Source of the DNA: Hyphomicrobium_A sp964405975
GTDB taxonomy: Bacteria; Pseudomonadota; Alphaproteobacteria; Rhizobiales; Hyphomicrobiaceae
Length of the DNA: 28,698 bases
Assembly: GCA_964405975.1 (NCBI GenBank)
Contig: CAYOPW010000034.1
Span: 1 to 28,698 of the forward strand
Direction of reading: 5' to 3'
The position numbers were made by a program, and so were the translations under genes. Shown here piece after piece: positions 8,184-17,326 of the stretch. The first letter of the stretch is position 1; each line of letters opens with the position of its first letter. Under the pieces are notes generated by a model that was not told the origin of the DNA, did not search any database, and saw only the letters and a program-made list of their open reading frames with translations.

Positions 8184-10151
8184 ATGGTCCGATCGTCCGG
8201 TCGGCAGATTGCGCTGAGTTTGGTTGTGGGAGCATTCGTGCTGCCCGCCGCAGCCCAAGTACCGCCCATCGCCACCCCGACAATTACCTGGCACGTAGAG
8301 AACTCCTTCCGCTTCTTTACCGATGTGGCCGACACGGAGGTCCATCGCGCCACCTATTTGGCCCTCCCTGCCGCTGATCAGCAACAGAACCCTGTGCTTG
8401 CCGCTGAGCAGGCATTGAGCCGTCGCCACGAGGCGGGGTGGGCGGCGACGATGTTTCGCAACACGTGCTGGGACGTGCGCACAAACCGCTTCGCTTGCAG
8501 TGAAGTTGAGGATTATATCAATCCTAAAGGTCACACAGTCGTGGCCAAGATCAACGGTATTGACGAGGATGCGCACCTCACATGCACGTGGCTTACCGCG
8601 CCACTCGGTGGCAGTGATCCACGCGGCGGCGCAACCAGCCAACTGTGTAGCGAGCCAGCGCGCTTCAAGATCCCATATCCTTCAGGCTCAAAGATTACCG
8701 TAGAGATTGGCGGGCGCGAGATCGCCAGCGAGATCGTCAAGGTGCGCGACCTCTTGATCGTCGGGATGGGCGATAGCATTGCATCAGGTGAAGGCAATCC
8801 GGATCTGCCAGTACGCTTTTCGCGCGAGCGTTCAGCGAGTTATGGCGAAAAAACCGATACTGATAACTTCACCGGTTATCCAGCACGTACGGGCGCGTGG
8901 AAGCAAATCGGCGACAAGGCATTCATTGAGGAAAATCCGCGCTGGCTTGACCAGGCGTGCCATCGCTCGCTTTATTCCCACCAGCTACGTGCAGCCCTGC
9001 AACTGGGTATCGAAGATCCACATCGCGCGATCACGTACGTGGGCGTGGCCTGCTCGGGTGCTGAAGTGACGTTCGGCCTTTTCCTGCGCTACACGGGGAA
9101 CGAGTGGGTGCCCAACCCACCTGACATGTCACAGATCTCAGCGATTGCGTCAGCGCAGTGTGGTGATCACGAAGCGCCGCTGCAGGATCTGCCCGAAGCC
9201 TACCACATGAACGGCAGCATCCCTGAGCTCAAGGGCGGTCTGGTGTTGCGCAAATGCAGTCCTTTGAATGCGCGTAAGATCGATCTGTTGTTCTTATCGA
9301 TCGGCGGGAACGACGTAGGCTTTGCCCGTCTCCTTGCCAACGCCGTGCTGGCCAAGCAATCGACACTGCGGAAGCTTGGGGGCTGGATAGGACAGGTGCA
9401 TGGGCTGAACGAGGCGCGCACCCAGCTCGACGCGTTGAAGACGCGCTACAAGTCGCTGAACCGCTCCTTGCATAGCATCCTTCATATTCCCTGGGAGCAA
9501 TCTGATCGCGTGGTTCTGATTGCCTACCCGGGGCTGGCTCTTATGGGAGACGGTACCCAAGTGTGTCCCGACGGCCGGGCCGGTATGGAAATACTGCCTG
9601 ACTTCAAGTTAAGCCAAGCGAAGGCGCGCGTGGGGACGTGGACCGCAGATAAGCTGCATCACGCGATGCGCTTAGCGGCTAAGGAATACCGCTGGTCGTT
9701 TGTGGAGTCCCATCGCCGCGAGTTCATTGGGCGCGGCATTTGCGCGGGCACAACATACGACGGTGCTGATATCGCGGACGATCTGCGATTGCCGCGGAAG
9801 ACGGAAGCGGGGTGGCGGCCCTACAACCCGGCCGATTACAATGCCTACGCTTCGCGTCAGCGCTGGTTCCGCACGCCTAACGACGCCTTCATGACCGGAA
9901 ACTTCCACGTGGCCGTCTCGATATTGCAGAAGGTGTTGAAGCTCAACGCATTATCTTGGTTTCAGTTGGTGCTGGCATCGACGTATTCGGGGGCCTTTCA
10001 TCCCACAGCTGAAGGTCAAGCGGCGATGGCTGACGCGGTCGTGCACCAGGCACGGGCTGTGCTGGTAAAGTATGGGCATGGTTCAGGTCCGGTCTCGACA
10101 AGGTCGCCCAGCAATGTGCCCGCGATCCAGGCAGAGCATGCTAGTCAGTAG
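8184..10151 (+). CDS. Secreted SGNH/GDSL-type hydrolase
   Basis: A 655-residue protein with an N-terminal signal peptide (about 1-24, cut near PAAAQ). The first 190 residues form a separate Cys-containing region (Cys95, 105, 134, 155) that I do not recognise. The SGNH hydrolase domain starts at LIVGMGDSIASGEG, with Ser198 as the expected nucleophile. Block III is LSIGGNDVGF with Asn376, and the late block V is GAFHPTAEGQ with His606 as the expected catalytic base. Members are esterases or lipases; the substrate cannot be read here. It is unusually long because of the N-terminal region and large inserts. It sits 33 bases after the NDUFAF6-like gene and converges with trmFO. Confidence 0.85.
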   Translation: MVRSSGRQIALSLVVGAFVLPAAAQVPPIATPTITWHVENSFRFFTDVADTEVHRATYLALPAADQQQNPVLAAEQALSRRHEAGWAATMFRNTCWDVRTNRFACSEVEDYINPKGHTVVAKINGIDEDAHLTCTWLTAPLGGSDPRGGATSQLCSEPARFKIPYPSGSKITVEIGGREIASEIVKVRDLLIVGMGDSIASGEGNPDLPVRFSRERSASYGEKTDTDNFTGYPARTGAWKQIGDKAFIEENPRWLDQACHRSLYSHQLRAALQLGIEDPHRAITYVGVACSGAEVTFGLFLRYTGNEWVPNPPDMSQISAIASAQCGDHEAPLQDLPEAYHMNGSIPELKGGLVLRKCSPLNARKIDLLFLSIGGNDVGFARLLANAVLAKQSTLRKLGGWIGQVHGLNEARTQLDALKTRYKSLNRSLHSILHIPWEQSDRVVLIAYPGLALMGDGTQVCPDGRAGMEILPDFKLSQAKARVGTWTADKLHHAMRLAAKEYRWSFVESHRREFIGRGICAGTTYDGADIADDLRLPRKTEAGWRPYNPADYNAYASRQRWFRTPNDAFMTGNFHVAVSILQKVLKLNALSWFQLVLASTYSGAFHPTAEGQAAMADAVVHQARAVLVKYGHGSGPVSTRSPSNVPAIQAEHASQ

Positions 10152-10172
10152 ACAGGCGACACTCCGGTAAGC

Positions 10173-11603
10173 TTACTCTGCGGCAGCCTGTGCGCCGCGG
10201 TCAGATACGATCCAGTCTTCGAGATCGGCAAGCGCGCGCAGTGAGACGGCGCGCTTCTTGGCAGCACCTTTCTCTTTGCCCTTGATGCGCTTGCCGGTTG
10301 CGTCGTGCTCAGGCACATCAGCCGTCGGCAACAGCCCATAGTTAATGTTCATTGGCTGGAAGGAGCGCGGTAACTCTTGCCCAACGTCATCATTTGAGAG
10401 ATGCCCGCCGGTGATGTGTGTCAGAAGCGCGCCAAGTGCCGTCGTCCTTGGTGGCAGCGCCGGCGCACGGCCTCTTCGTTCTGTGGCGGCGAAACGTCCG
10501 GTTAGAAGACCAATGGCCGCGCTTTCCACGTACCCTTCTACACCAGTGATCTGGCCGGCAAAGCGCAGCCGCGGCATTGCTTTCAAGCGTAGCAACGCAT
10601 CAAGCAGCTTAGGGCTATTGAGGAAGGTATTGCGGTGGAGACCGCCCAGACGCGCGAATTCGGCATTCTGCAATCCCGGTATCATGCGAAATACCCGCGC
10701 CTGTTCGCCGTGACGCAGCTTGGTCTGGAAGCCGACCATGTTCCATAGCGAGGCCAGCGCATTGTCTTGGCGCAACTGCACCACTGCGTAGGGGCGCTCG
10801 CCGCCCTTATGCGGATTGGATAGGCCTACTGGTTTCATCGGACCAAAGCGCAACGTCTCGCGCCCGCGCTCGGCCATCACCTCGATGGGTAGACACCCGT
10901 CGAAGTAAGGTGTTGATGCCTCCCACTCCTTGAAGCTGGTCTTCTCACCATCGAGAAGTGCATCGATGAAAGCGTCATACTCCGGTTTTGTCATAGGGCA
11001 GTTGAGATAATCGGCGCCGGTGCCGGCCGGTCCCGGTTTGTCGTAGCGCGACTGGAACCACGCGATCGACAGGTCGATCGATTCACGATGGATGACAGGT
11101 GCGATAGCATCAAAGAAAGCCAGTTCTCCTTCACCTGTAAGTTCGTGTATCACTTGGCTAAGGGCCGGCGATGTGAGCGGGCCCGTAGCAACGATGACGC
11201 TGTCCCATTCATCGGGTGGCAGCCCGGCAATCTCATTGCGTTCAATACAAACAAGCGGGTTCTCGCTGAGCCGTTGTGTCACCTCGCTGGAGAAGCCGTC
11301 TCGATCGACAGCAAGAGCGCCACCCGCGGGAAGCTTATGGCGATCGCCGGCCCTCAAGATCAGCGAGTCGGCGCGGCGCATCTCCTCGTGCAAAAGGCCG
11401 ACTGCGTTTGTCTGCCAATCATCGGAGCGAAACGAGTTTGAGCACACGAGTTCGGCAAGACCCTCGGTCTTGTGCGCGTCCGTCATGCGCACCGGGCGCA
11501 TCTCGTGGATAACGACGGGGACGCCGGCGCGAGCGATCTGCCAGGCGGCCTCCGAGCCAGCGAGCCCGCCCCCGACGACGTGGATGGGCTTCATCTCGGT
11601 CAT
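10173..11603 (-). CDS. trmFO: Methylenetetrahydrofolate-tRNA-(uracil-5-)-methyltransferase TrmFO
   Basis: TrmFO is a folate- and FAD-dependent enzyme that makes ribothymidine at position 54 of the tRNA T-loop, in place of the SAM-dependent TrmA. The 476-residue product begins with the FAD-binding HVVGGGLAGSEAAWQIA. LVCSNSFRSDD carries Cys54 and YLNCPMTKPEYDAF carries Cys202, corresponding to the two catalytic/redox cysteines of the family. The later LGGLHRNTFLNSPKLLD and RFAGQITGVEGYVES are also typical. The last 40 residues form a Lys/Arg-rich C-terminal tail (RIKGKEKGAAKKRAVSLRA). The minus-strand gene is convergent with the SGNH hydrolase gene (21 bases apart). Confidence 0.97.
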   Translation of the reverse strand: MTEMKPIHVVGGGLAGSEAAWQIARAGVPVVIHEMRPVRMTDAHKTEGLAELVCSNSFRSDDWQTNAVGLLHEEMRRADSLILRAGDRHKLPAGGALAVDRDGFSSEVTQRLSENPLVCIERNEIAGLPPDEWDSVIVATGPLTSPALSQVIHELTGEGELAFFDAIAPVIHRESIDLSIAWFQSRYDKPGPAGTGADYLNCPMTKPEYDAFIDALLDGEKTSFKEWEASTPYFDGCLPIEVMAERGRETLRFGPMKPVGLSNPHKGGERPYAVVQLRQDNALASLWNMVGFQTKLRHGEQARVFRMIPGLQNAEFARLGGLHRNTFLNSPKLLDALLRLKAMPRLRFAGQITGVEGYVESAAIGLLTGRFAATERRGRAPALPPRTTALGALLTHITGGHLSNDDVGQELPRSFQPMNINYGLLPTADVPEHDATGKRIKGKEKGAAKKRAVSLRALADLEDWIVSDRGAQAAAE

Positions 11604-11760
11604 GGCGGGGGAAGCTAGTCGAAAATTGCGAAGGTCTCAATGTGCTAAGTGACAGCGCAGTTTCGCCGGCATTCTCAGGTCCCTTGGCGCTGTAATTGTT
11701 TTGAGCATGGAGCACCGATATGTTGCCGTCGACAAATGAGCCAAGGACGAAGGGTGCGGC

Positions 11761-12846
11761 ATGTGGAGCTATCGATCAAAGCTTGACAATGATCTTACCC
11801 GCTGGCGGGAGGCCGGGTGGCTCACTGCCGCGGGTGAAGCCGCTATTCGCAAAGATGTGGCGGCCCGCGGCCGCTCGTTGGAGCTGGCCCCGGCACTCGC
11901 AATCATTGGTGCGGTGCTGATCGGTTTTGCAGCGATGAGTTTCATCGCGGCAAATTGGGACGAGATGTCGCGCCTTTCCAGGCTGGCGCTCATCTTCGCG
12001 AGTCTTTGTGCAGCTTATGGCGTTGCCGGCATTCTATTCGACCGTGGCTACCCAGCGTTCGCCCATGCGGCCATTCTTGCCGGTGTGGCCTTGTTCGGCG
12101 CAGGGATCATGCTGATCGCGCAGATGTTCCATATGGGCGGGCATCCACCAGACGCGGTGCTCACCTGGGCGTTGGGCGCACTAGGCGCCGGTGTTGTGCT
12201 TTGCTCTAACCCGGCGCTTGCACTTGCCATATTGCTCATGGGGTTATGGAGTGGATGGGAAATGGTCGACACCGGAGTCGTCCACTGGCCGTTCTTATTG
12301 GGCTGGGGCGCGGTAACGGGAGCTTTCCTTTGGCGGCGGTGGGGTCCGGGCTTGCATCTTGCAGCCGTCGTCTTGAGCATTTGGATCGTCTGTCTCGGCT
12401 ACCTGCTGTTCGATGGCCACGGCCACGGTGTTGTCGTTGGGATCGGGCTGCTCATTGCTGCGGCGGGGTTGGCCTTGCCGTTACTGGGCGCGCGCTGGCT
12501 TGCATTCTCGAGCCCTGCTGTTGCTTACGGAATGACAATCGCGTTCGCCGGGCTCTTCGCGCTGCAGTTCGTCGAGGAGCACGTCCCGCTATTTGGATTG
12601 ATCCTGCTTGCCATAGCCGCGCTTGCGCTTGTGATGGCCGGTATCGGGTATGGATTAAGAACGAGCAGCTCGGCGGCGCTTTGGCTCGGCTATGGCGGTT
12701 TTTCCCTTGAAGTGCTCGCGCTCTACTTCAAGACGGTCGGCACGCTATTGGGCTCTTCGCTCTTTTTCCTCGCTGCCGGCCTTATCGTTATCGTGCTGGC
12801 TGCTGTGGCCTATAGACTTCACGCGCGCATGGAGGCGCAGTCATGA
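11761..12846 (+). CDS. DUF2157 domain-containing membrane protein
   Basis: A 361-residue polytopic inner-membrane protein of the DUF2157 family, function unknown. The cytoplasmic N-terminus (YRSKLDNDLTRWREAGWLTA) is the family signature, followed by about ten hydrophobic helices, beginning LELAPALAIIGAVLIGFAAM. AAGGG lies about six bases before the ATG. The stop overlaps the start of the GDYXXLXY gene (ATGA), so the two are translationally coupled. This pairing is common, which suggests that they form a membrane complex; its job is not known. Confidence 0.88.
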   Translation: MWSYRSKLDNDLTRWREAGWLTAAGEAAIRKDVAARGRSLELAPALAIIGAVLIGFAAMSFIAANWDEMSRLSRLALIFASLCAAYGVAGILFDRGYPAFAHAAILAGVALFGAGIMLIAQMFHMGGHPPDAVLTWALGALGAGVVLCSNPALALAILLMGLWSGWEMVDTGVVHWPFLLGWGAVTGAFLWRRWGPGLHLAAVVLSIWIVCLGYLLFDGHGHGVVVGIGLLIAAAGLALPLLGARWLAFSSPAVAYGMTIAFAGLFALQFVEEHVPLFGLILLAIAALALVMAGIGYGLRTSSSAALWLGYGGFSLEVLALYFKTVGTLLGSSLFFLAAGLIVIVLAAVAYRLHARMEAQS

Positions 12847-13415
12847 CGAGTGAACGGCGCAATTTGTGGCTCGGGATCGCTGTGGTTGTGGCTGGGCAGG
12901 TTGGCGTACTTGGCTGGATGGTTTGGGACCGCGTGCACCTTCTTTCGTCAGGGCGTGAGATTGTCCTAGAGATTGTGCCAGTGGATCCACGCAGCTTGTT
13001 TCGCGGCGACTATGTGATCCTGAACTACGACATATCCCGGGTTGAAACGCCTCGCGGCAAGAAACGGTTGCGCCGCGGTTCGGTTATCTATGCCACCTTG
13101 CAGAAAGCAAGTGATGGCAAATGGAAGCTTGTTGCGGCTGGGCCGGAGCGACCCCAGGACGTTCGCTCAGATCAAGTTGTCCTAAAGGGGAGGGTGCGTT
13201 TTGCCTCGAGAGTGACGCGCCGCGGGTTGGATGCTGCAACCGTAAACTATGGGATCGAGAGCTTCTTCGTTCCAGAAGGCACCGGACGCGAGCTGGAGAA
13301 GCTGGTCGGCCAGAAGAAGCTGGCGGCACTCGTTGCGGTTGATGAAAGCGGCAATGCTGCCCTCAAGGGGCTCATCGTTGATGGTGAGCGCGTCTACGAG
13401 GAGCCGCTGTTCTAG
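12843..13415 (+). CDS. GDYXXLXY domain-containing protein
   Basis: A 190-residue protein with one N-terminal membrane anchor (about residues 8-26) and an extracytoplasmic domain. It carries LFRGDYVILNYDISR, which matches the name-giving GDYxxLxY motif exactly (GDYVILNY). The C-terminus has a family-typical strand-rich segment (ALKGLIVDGERVYEEPLF). Its start codon overlaps the DUF2157 stop by four bases. Function unknown; inferred partner of DUF2157. Confidence 0.9.
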   Translation: MTSERRNLWLGIAVVVAGQVGVLGWMVWDRVHLLSSGREIVLEIVPVDPRSLFRGDYVILNYDISRVETPRGKKRLRRGSVIYATLQKASDGKWKLVAAGPERPQDVRSDQVVLKGRVRFASRVTRRGLDAATVNYGIESFFVPEGTGRELEKLVGQKKLAALVAVDESGNAALKGLIVDGERVYEEPLF

Positions 13416-13598
13416 GTCAGAGATGCTTGAGCGCGGCCGCTTGTTGTCGCGTTTACGATCCTACGTGTGACCAGATTGCCGCGCGCGCAACATTTCGCAA
13501 CGTGCGACGCACAGGACCATCGAGCCTGCCGCCGGAATCTGGCACTCTCTGCCCACGTATGAGTTCGGTTGGGGCTAGGGAGCGAAAGGGGCAATACA

Positions 13599-13940
13599 AT
13601 GGGGCTCAGGGTGCCATTGGCGCTGGTCACGGTTGTGGTGGCGATAAGCGGTTTCACCGTGCCGGTTTGGTCAGACTCCACAGGATTTGCGAGCATGCAT
13701 GATCTGCGCAGAGAGCGCGGACGCTTATGCATGTCTGATCATTGGCACTATGGCACGAGCGGCCCGCAGAAGACTAAGTCCAGGGCGAGGCGCGCAGCCA
13801 TCCGCTCTTGGGCAAGCTTCACAGCCATGGAGTATGGCACTGACTGGGCGAGGTGGGGCCGGGCTAGAAGCAAAAGAGCAAGCTGCTCGCGATCCAGCGG
13901 TAGTTGGGATTGTAGTGTCGAAGCTCGGCCCTGCAGATAG
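13599..13940 (+). CDS. Small secreted Cys-containing protein of unknown function
   Basis: Start chosen at the ATG at 13599 with AGGGG at 13587-13591; a TTG at 13569 is in frame but less likely. The 113-residue product has a signal peptide (about 1-25, cut near PVWSDS). The mature part is basic and has four cysteines (44, 96, 105, 112), enough for two disulfides. Recognisable landmarks are CMSDHWHYGTSG, then a helix with AAIRSWASFTAMEYGTDWA, then SWDCSVEARPCR at the end. I recall similar small periplasmic proteins in Hyphomicrobiales, but have no function to assign. It stands alone: 183 bases separate it from the GDYXXLXY gene, and it converges with the DUF937 gene. Confidence 0.7.
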   Translation: MGLRVPLALVTVVVAISGFTVPVWSDSTGFASMHDLRRERGRLCMSDHWHYGTSGPQKTKSRARRAAIRSWASFTAMEYGTDWARWGRARSKRASCSRSSGSWDCSVEARPCR

Positions 13941-13994
13941 TCGCTCGCTCGAAGCCTAAGCCTGGATATTCTGCGCTCGACCGCGCCACGCCGC

Positions 13995-14768
13995 TTATTG
14001 CCGTGAGCGGGCGAGGAACGATTGGAAAATCTCCAAGGCCCATTGTTGCAGCCGGCCAGCCCAGACCCGCGGGTTCGTTGAGAAACCAAGGATCGAAGTC
14101 AGAATGCGACGCGCGGCTTTGGCAGGATCGTAGTCATCGCTTGCACGCTCTGCGAGTCTAATAATCTCCGCGAGATCGTCATAACGGCGCGCGCGCGCCT
14201 CCTCGCTTGCTTCGCTGCTCAAGCTTCCCGTAATCCCTGAGAAACCGTCCCCGCCAGCAACAACGGGTAGCGGCTGGGGTTTGGGATCGTTGTCGGGAGC
14301 AGGCAGGGCGGCAGTCATGAGGTTGGGGATGCGTCGCATGACGCCCTCAATTGGAACACGGCTCGCCTTAGCTAGTGCGCCGACAATCAGGACCGCAACG
14401 ACCGGCAGCACGTACTCAGAGATCATTTCGCTAATGTCGGCCGCTCTTGCAGCCTTGCGGGCCATTTTTTCGCTCGCCTGCCGGCCGGCAATAGTAGTGA
14501 GCGCATCATTGCCGACAGTCTGCGTATGGGTTCCCCCGAGGAGAGCGGGCGTCTCAAGCACCTGCTCGTATACGGGTTGCCCAAGAAGGTGGACTAGCCC
14601 GGCCAGCCGCTTCCGCGAAAGTGTATCCTGTTCAATGTAGAAGATGAGGTCGCGAACCATAGTCGCGACTGCGGTTTCGACCTTAGCAGGGGGGAGTTGG
14701 AAGGTGCGCGCCAAATTCGCGTAGATCCGCCCTTCCTGAGCCTCGCTAAGAAGATGTGAAAGCCGCAT
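13995..14768 (-). CDS. DUF937 domain-containing protein
   Basis: Start chosen at the ATG at 14768, with AAGGAG about eleven bases upstream; the frame extends to a TTG at 14837. The 257-residue product shows the DUF937 layout: helical N-terminus beginning MRLSHLLSEAQEGRIYANLA, a LPPAKVETAV stretch, then GNDALTTIAGRQASEKMA, and a hydrophobic segment YVLPVVAVLIVGALAKA. The C-terminal third is a charged low-complexity linker and a short helix. Function unknown; no neighbours on the same strand. Assignment rests on pattern, not a search. Confidence 0.65.
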   Translation of the reverse strand: MRLSHLLSEAQEGRIYANLARTFQLPPAKVETAVATMVRDLIFYIEQDTLSRKRLAGLVHLLGQPVYEQVLETPALLGGTHTQTVGNDALTTIAGRQASEKMARKAARAADISEMISEYVLPVVAVLIVGALAKASRVPIEGVMRRIPNLMTAALPAPDNDPKPQPLPVVAGGDGFSGITGSLSSEASEEARARRYDDLAEIIRLAERASDDYDPAKAARRILTSILGFSTNPRVWAGRLQQWALEIFQSFLARSRQ

Positions 14769-15075
14769 TCCCAGAGTGTCTCCTTTGCCCAAGTGGCGCT
14801 GGTATAGCAGGGCGCGTGCAACCGTCACAGCTCGCAATCACATTCGTGCGACAGTTTGCTGAGGCGATCCCTGCGGCGATAAGCGCTTGGTTTGGTGCAT
14901 TTACACAGGCAGATCATCGATCCGACGGAGGATTAGCCCTCTGTGTTGCAACCTATCTTCACTTTTGGCATGTTCCGCGCGCGAATCTCGCCCAAATGCG
15001 TGAGAGACGGGGGAGGCTCCTTCGTTTCTCCAGCTCACGCCCTCAAAAGAATGGGGCGCCAAAGGGGACCAGCCA

Positions 15076-17244
15076 ATGACTGAGATACTGTGGGTGATCG
15101 TCGCTTGCGGCGTGCTCGCGATTATTTATGCAGCTTACACGATCCAAACGGTGATAAGCGCCGACGCGGGCACTGCTCGGATGCAGGAAATAGCGGGTGC
15201 CATTCGTGAGGGTGCCCAAGCCTACCTCAATCGCCAATACTGGACGATCGGCGTCGTCGGTGTCGTAATCTTCATTCTGGCGTGGATCTTATTGGGACCC
15301 TTGGTTGCGGCTGGATTTTTACAGGGCTCTGTGCTCTCCGGGCTCGCTGGCTATATCGGCATGAATGTGTCGGTTCGTGCGAACGTACGAACCGCCCAAG
15401 CGGCCACGCAGTCGCTGGCCAGCGGACTCGATATCGCCTTCAAGTCGGGCGCGGTCACGGGCATGCTCGTTGCAGGCCTGGCGCTCTTGGGCGTCTCCGT
15501 CTACTTCCTGATCCTCACCGAGTGGGTTGGCTTTGGGCCTGCCGACCGCACCGTTATCGACGCGCTCGTTGCGCTCGGCTTCGGCGCTTCTCTCATCTCA
15601 ATCTTTGCCCGTCTTGGCGGCGGCATCTTTACCAAGGGCGCCGACGTTGGTGGCGACCTTGTCGGCAAGGTCGAAGCTGGCATTCCCGAAGACGACCCGC
15701 GTAATCCCGCCACGATCGCCGATAACGTCGGCGACAATGTCGGCGACTGCGCCGGTATGGCTGCCGACTTGTTCGAGACCTATGCGGTAACGATCGTTGC
15801 TACGATGGTGCTTGCCGCAATCTTCTTTGCTGACCAGTCGACTCTTGCCAATCTCATGGTCTACCCGCTGGCAATCGGTGCAGCGTGCATCGTGACCTCA
15901 ATCATTGGTACCTTCTTTGTAAAGCTGGGCTCCAACAACTCAATCATGGGAGCGCTCTATCGCGGCTTCATCGCGACCGCCGTCTTATCGATCGCGGGCC
16001 TATGGATCGCGACGTATTATGTGCTAGGGGGCTTTGGTGAAATTGGTACGGCTGTCGGAGTGCCCATCACGGGCCTGAACCTGTTTTATTGCGGCATCGT
16101 CGGTCTTGTCGTTACCGGCCTTATCGTCTGGATCACCGAGTACTACACAGGCATTGGCTTTCGTCCGGTCCGCTCCATTGCCCAAGCGTCCGTAACGGGG
16201 CATGGCACGAACGTGATCCAAGGTTTAGCCATCTCGCTGGAAGCAACGGCTATGCCGGCGCTTGTGATCGTATTTGGCATTCTGGCCACCTATGCGCTCG
16301 GCGGCTTGTTTGGCACAGCGATCGCCACCACGACAATGCTCAGTCTTGCCGGCGTTGTGGTCGCGCTCGATGCCTTTGGGCCCGTGACCGACAATGCGGG
16401 CGGCATCGCAGAGATGGCTGGGTTGCCCGCAGACGTGCGCCGGTCCACGGATGCGCTCGATGCCGTTGGCAATACGACGAAGGCGGTAACCAAAGGCTAT
16501 GCGATCGGTTCTGCAGGTCTTGGTGCCTTGGTTCTGTTCGCCGCTTATAGCTATGACCTTCGCCACTTCATCGATGAAGCGAACGCCGCTGGCTCAACTA
16601 CGTTGGAGTACTTCCGGGGCGTTGAACCGAACTTCATGCTTTCCAACCCTTATGTGGTTGTGGGTCTGTTGCTGGGTGGTCTGATTCCCTTCTTGTTTGG
16701 CGGCATTGCCATGACGGCCGTTGGGCGCGCAGGCGGTGCCATCGTCGAGGAGGTGCGCCGCCAGTTCAAGGCTAAGCCGGGCATCATGAAGGGTGAGGAC
16801 CGGCCGGATTATGCGGCCGCTGTCGACTTGCTCACGCGAGCGGCCATCAAGGAGATGGTGATCCCCTCACTTCTGCCCGTGCTTTCGCCAATCGTGCTCT
16901 TCTTCGCCATCTACTTCATTGCTGGCGGAGGCGCGGAAGGTAAAAGCGCGGCGTTCTCCGCGGTAGGCGCCATGCTGCTGGGCGTGATCGTTACCGGGCT
17001 ATTTGTCGCCATCTCGATGACTTCGGGCGGCGGGGCTTGGGACAACGCCAAGAAGCTTATCGAGGATGGTTTTGTAGACAAGGATGGCGTCAAGCACGTC
17101 AAAGGCAGCGAAGCCCACAAGGCGGCCGTCACAGGCGATACCGTTGGCGACCCCTACAAAGATACGGCGGGTCCGGCGGTAAATCCGGCCATCAAGATCA
17201 CCAATATTGTGGCGTTGCTTTTGCTGGCGGTGCTCGCCCACTAA
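15076..17244 (+). CDS. hppA: Membrane-bound proton-translocating pyrophosphatase, K+-independent type
   Basis: HppA hydrolyses cytosolic pyrophosphate and pumps H+ across a membrane. The 722-residue product has about 16 helices. The substrate region runs from GGDLVGKVEAGIPEDDPRNP through NVGDNVGDCAGMAADLFETY, holding the acidic residues that bind Mg-PPi. A second acidic cluster is ALDAFGPVTDNAGGIAEMAG, and a third is VTGDTVGDPYKDTAGPA near the C-terminus. In DAVGNTTKAVTKGYAIGSA, Lys469 and Thr472 occupy the positions that distinguish K+-independent pumps (Lys/Thr) from K+-dependent ones (Ala/Gly). AAGGGG lies before the ATG. The upstream 307 bases between the DUF937 gene start and hppA hold no gene and no clear promoter. 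Confidence 0.96.
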   Translation: MTEILWVIVACGVLAIIYAAYTIQTVISADAGTARMQEIAGAIREGAQAYLNRQYWTIGVVGVVIFILAWILLGPLVAAGFLQGSVLSGLAGYIGMNVSVRANVRTAQAATQSLASGLDIAFKSGAVTGMLVAGLALLGVSVYFLILTEWVGFGPADRTVIDALVALGFGASLISIFARLGGGIFTKGADVGGDLVGKVEAGIPEDDPRNPATIADNVGDNVGDCAGMAADLFETYAVTIVATMVLAAIFFADQSTLANLMVYPLAIGAACIVTSIIGTFFVKLGSNNSIMGALYRGFIATAVLSIAGLWIATYYVLGGFGEIGTAVGVPITGLNLFYCGIVGLVVTGLIVWITEYYTGIGFRPVRSIAQASVTGHGTNVIQGLAISLEATAMPALVIVFGILATYALGGLFGTAIATTTMLSLAGVVVALDAFGPVTDNAGGIAEMAGLPADVRRSTDALDAVGNTTKAVTKGYAIGSAGLGALVLFAAYSYDLRHFIDEANAAGSTTLEYFRGVEPNFMLSNPYVVVGLLLGGLIPFLFGGIAMTAVGRAGGAIVEEVRRQFKAKPGIMKGEDRPDYAAAVDLLTRAAIKEMVIPSLLPVLSPIVLFFAIYFIAGGGAEGKSAAFSAVGAMLLGVIVTGLFVAISMTSGGGAWDNAKKLIEDGFVDKDGVKHVKGSEAHKAAVTGDTVGDPYKDTAGPAVNPAIKITNIVALLLLAVLAH

Positions 17245-17272
17245 TGCAAGCAAAAGGATTATCGCAACAAGT

Positions 17273-17302
17273 GAAAGCGGGTGGTGTGAGCCGCCCGCTT
17301 TC
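17273..17302. terminator. Stem-loop between convergent hppA and bamE
   Basis: GAAAGCGGGTGG (17273-17284), a six-base loop and CCGCCCGCTTTC (17291-17302) form a 12-pair stem with one G-T wobble. It lies 28 bases after the hppA stop and 24 before the bamE end, so it may end both transcripts. The T-run after it is weak on the plus strand. Confidence 0.6.
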
Positions 17303-17326
17303 TCAATCCTACAAGTGAGCTGATTA

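Noticed and set aside
11092..11652. Plus-strand frame of 186 codons
   Set aside because: Antisense to trmFO, which has an unambiguous family match; composition is Ser/Pro/Arg-rich.
11652..11693. ACAGCGC ... GCGCTGT inverted repeat between trmFO and the DUF2157 gene
   Set aside because: Seven-base arms with a 28-base loop are too weak for a terminator, and no operator family is recognised.
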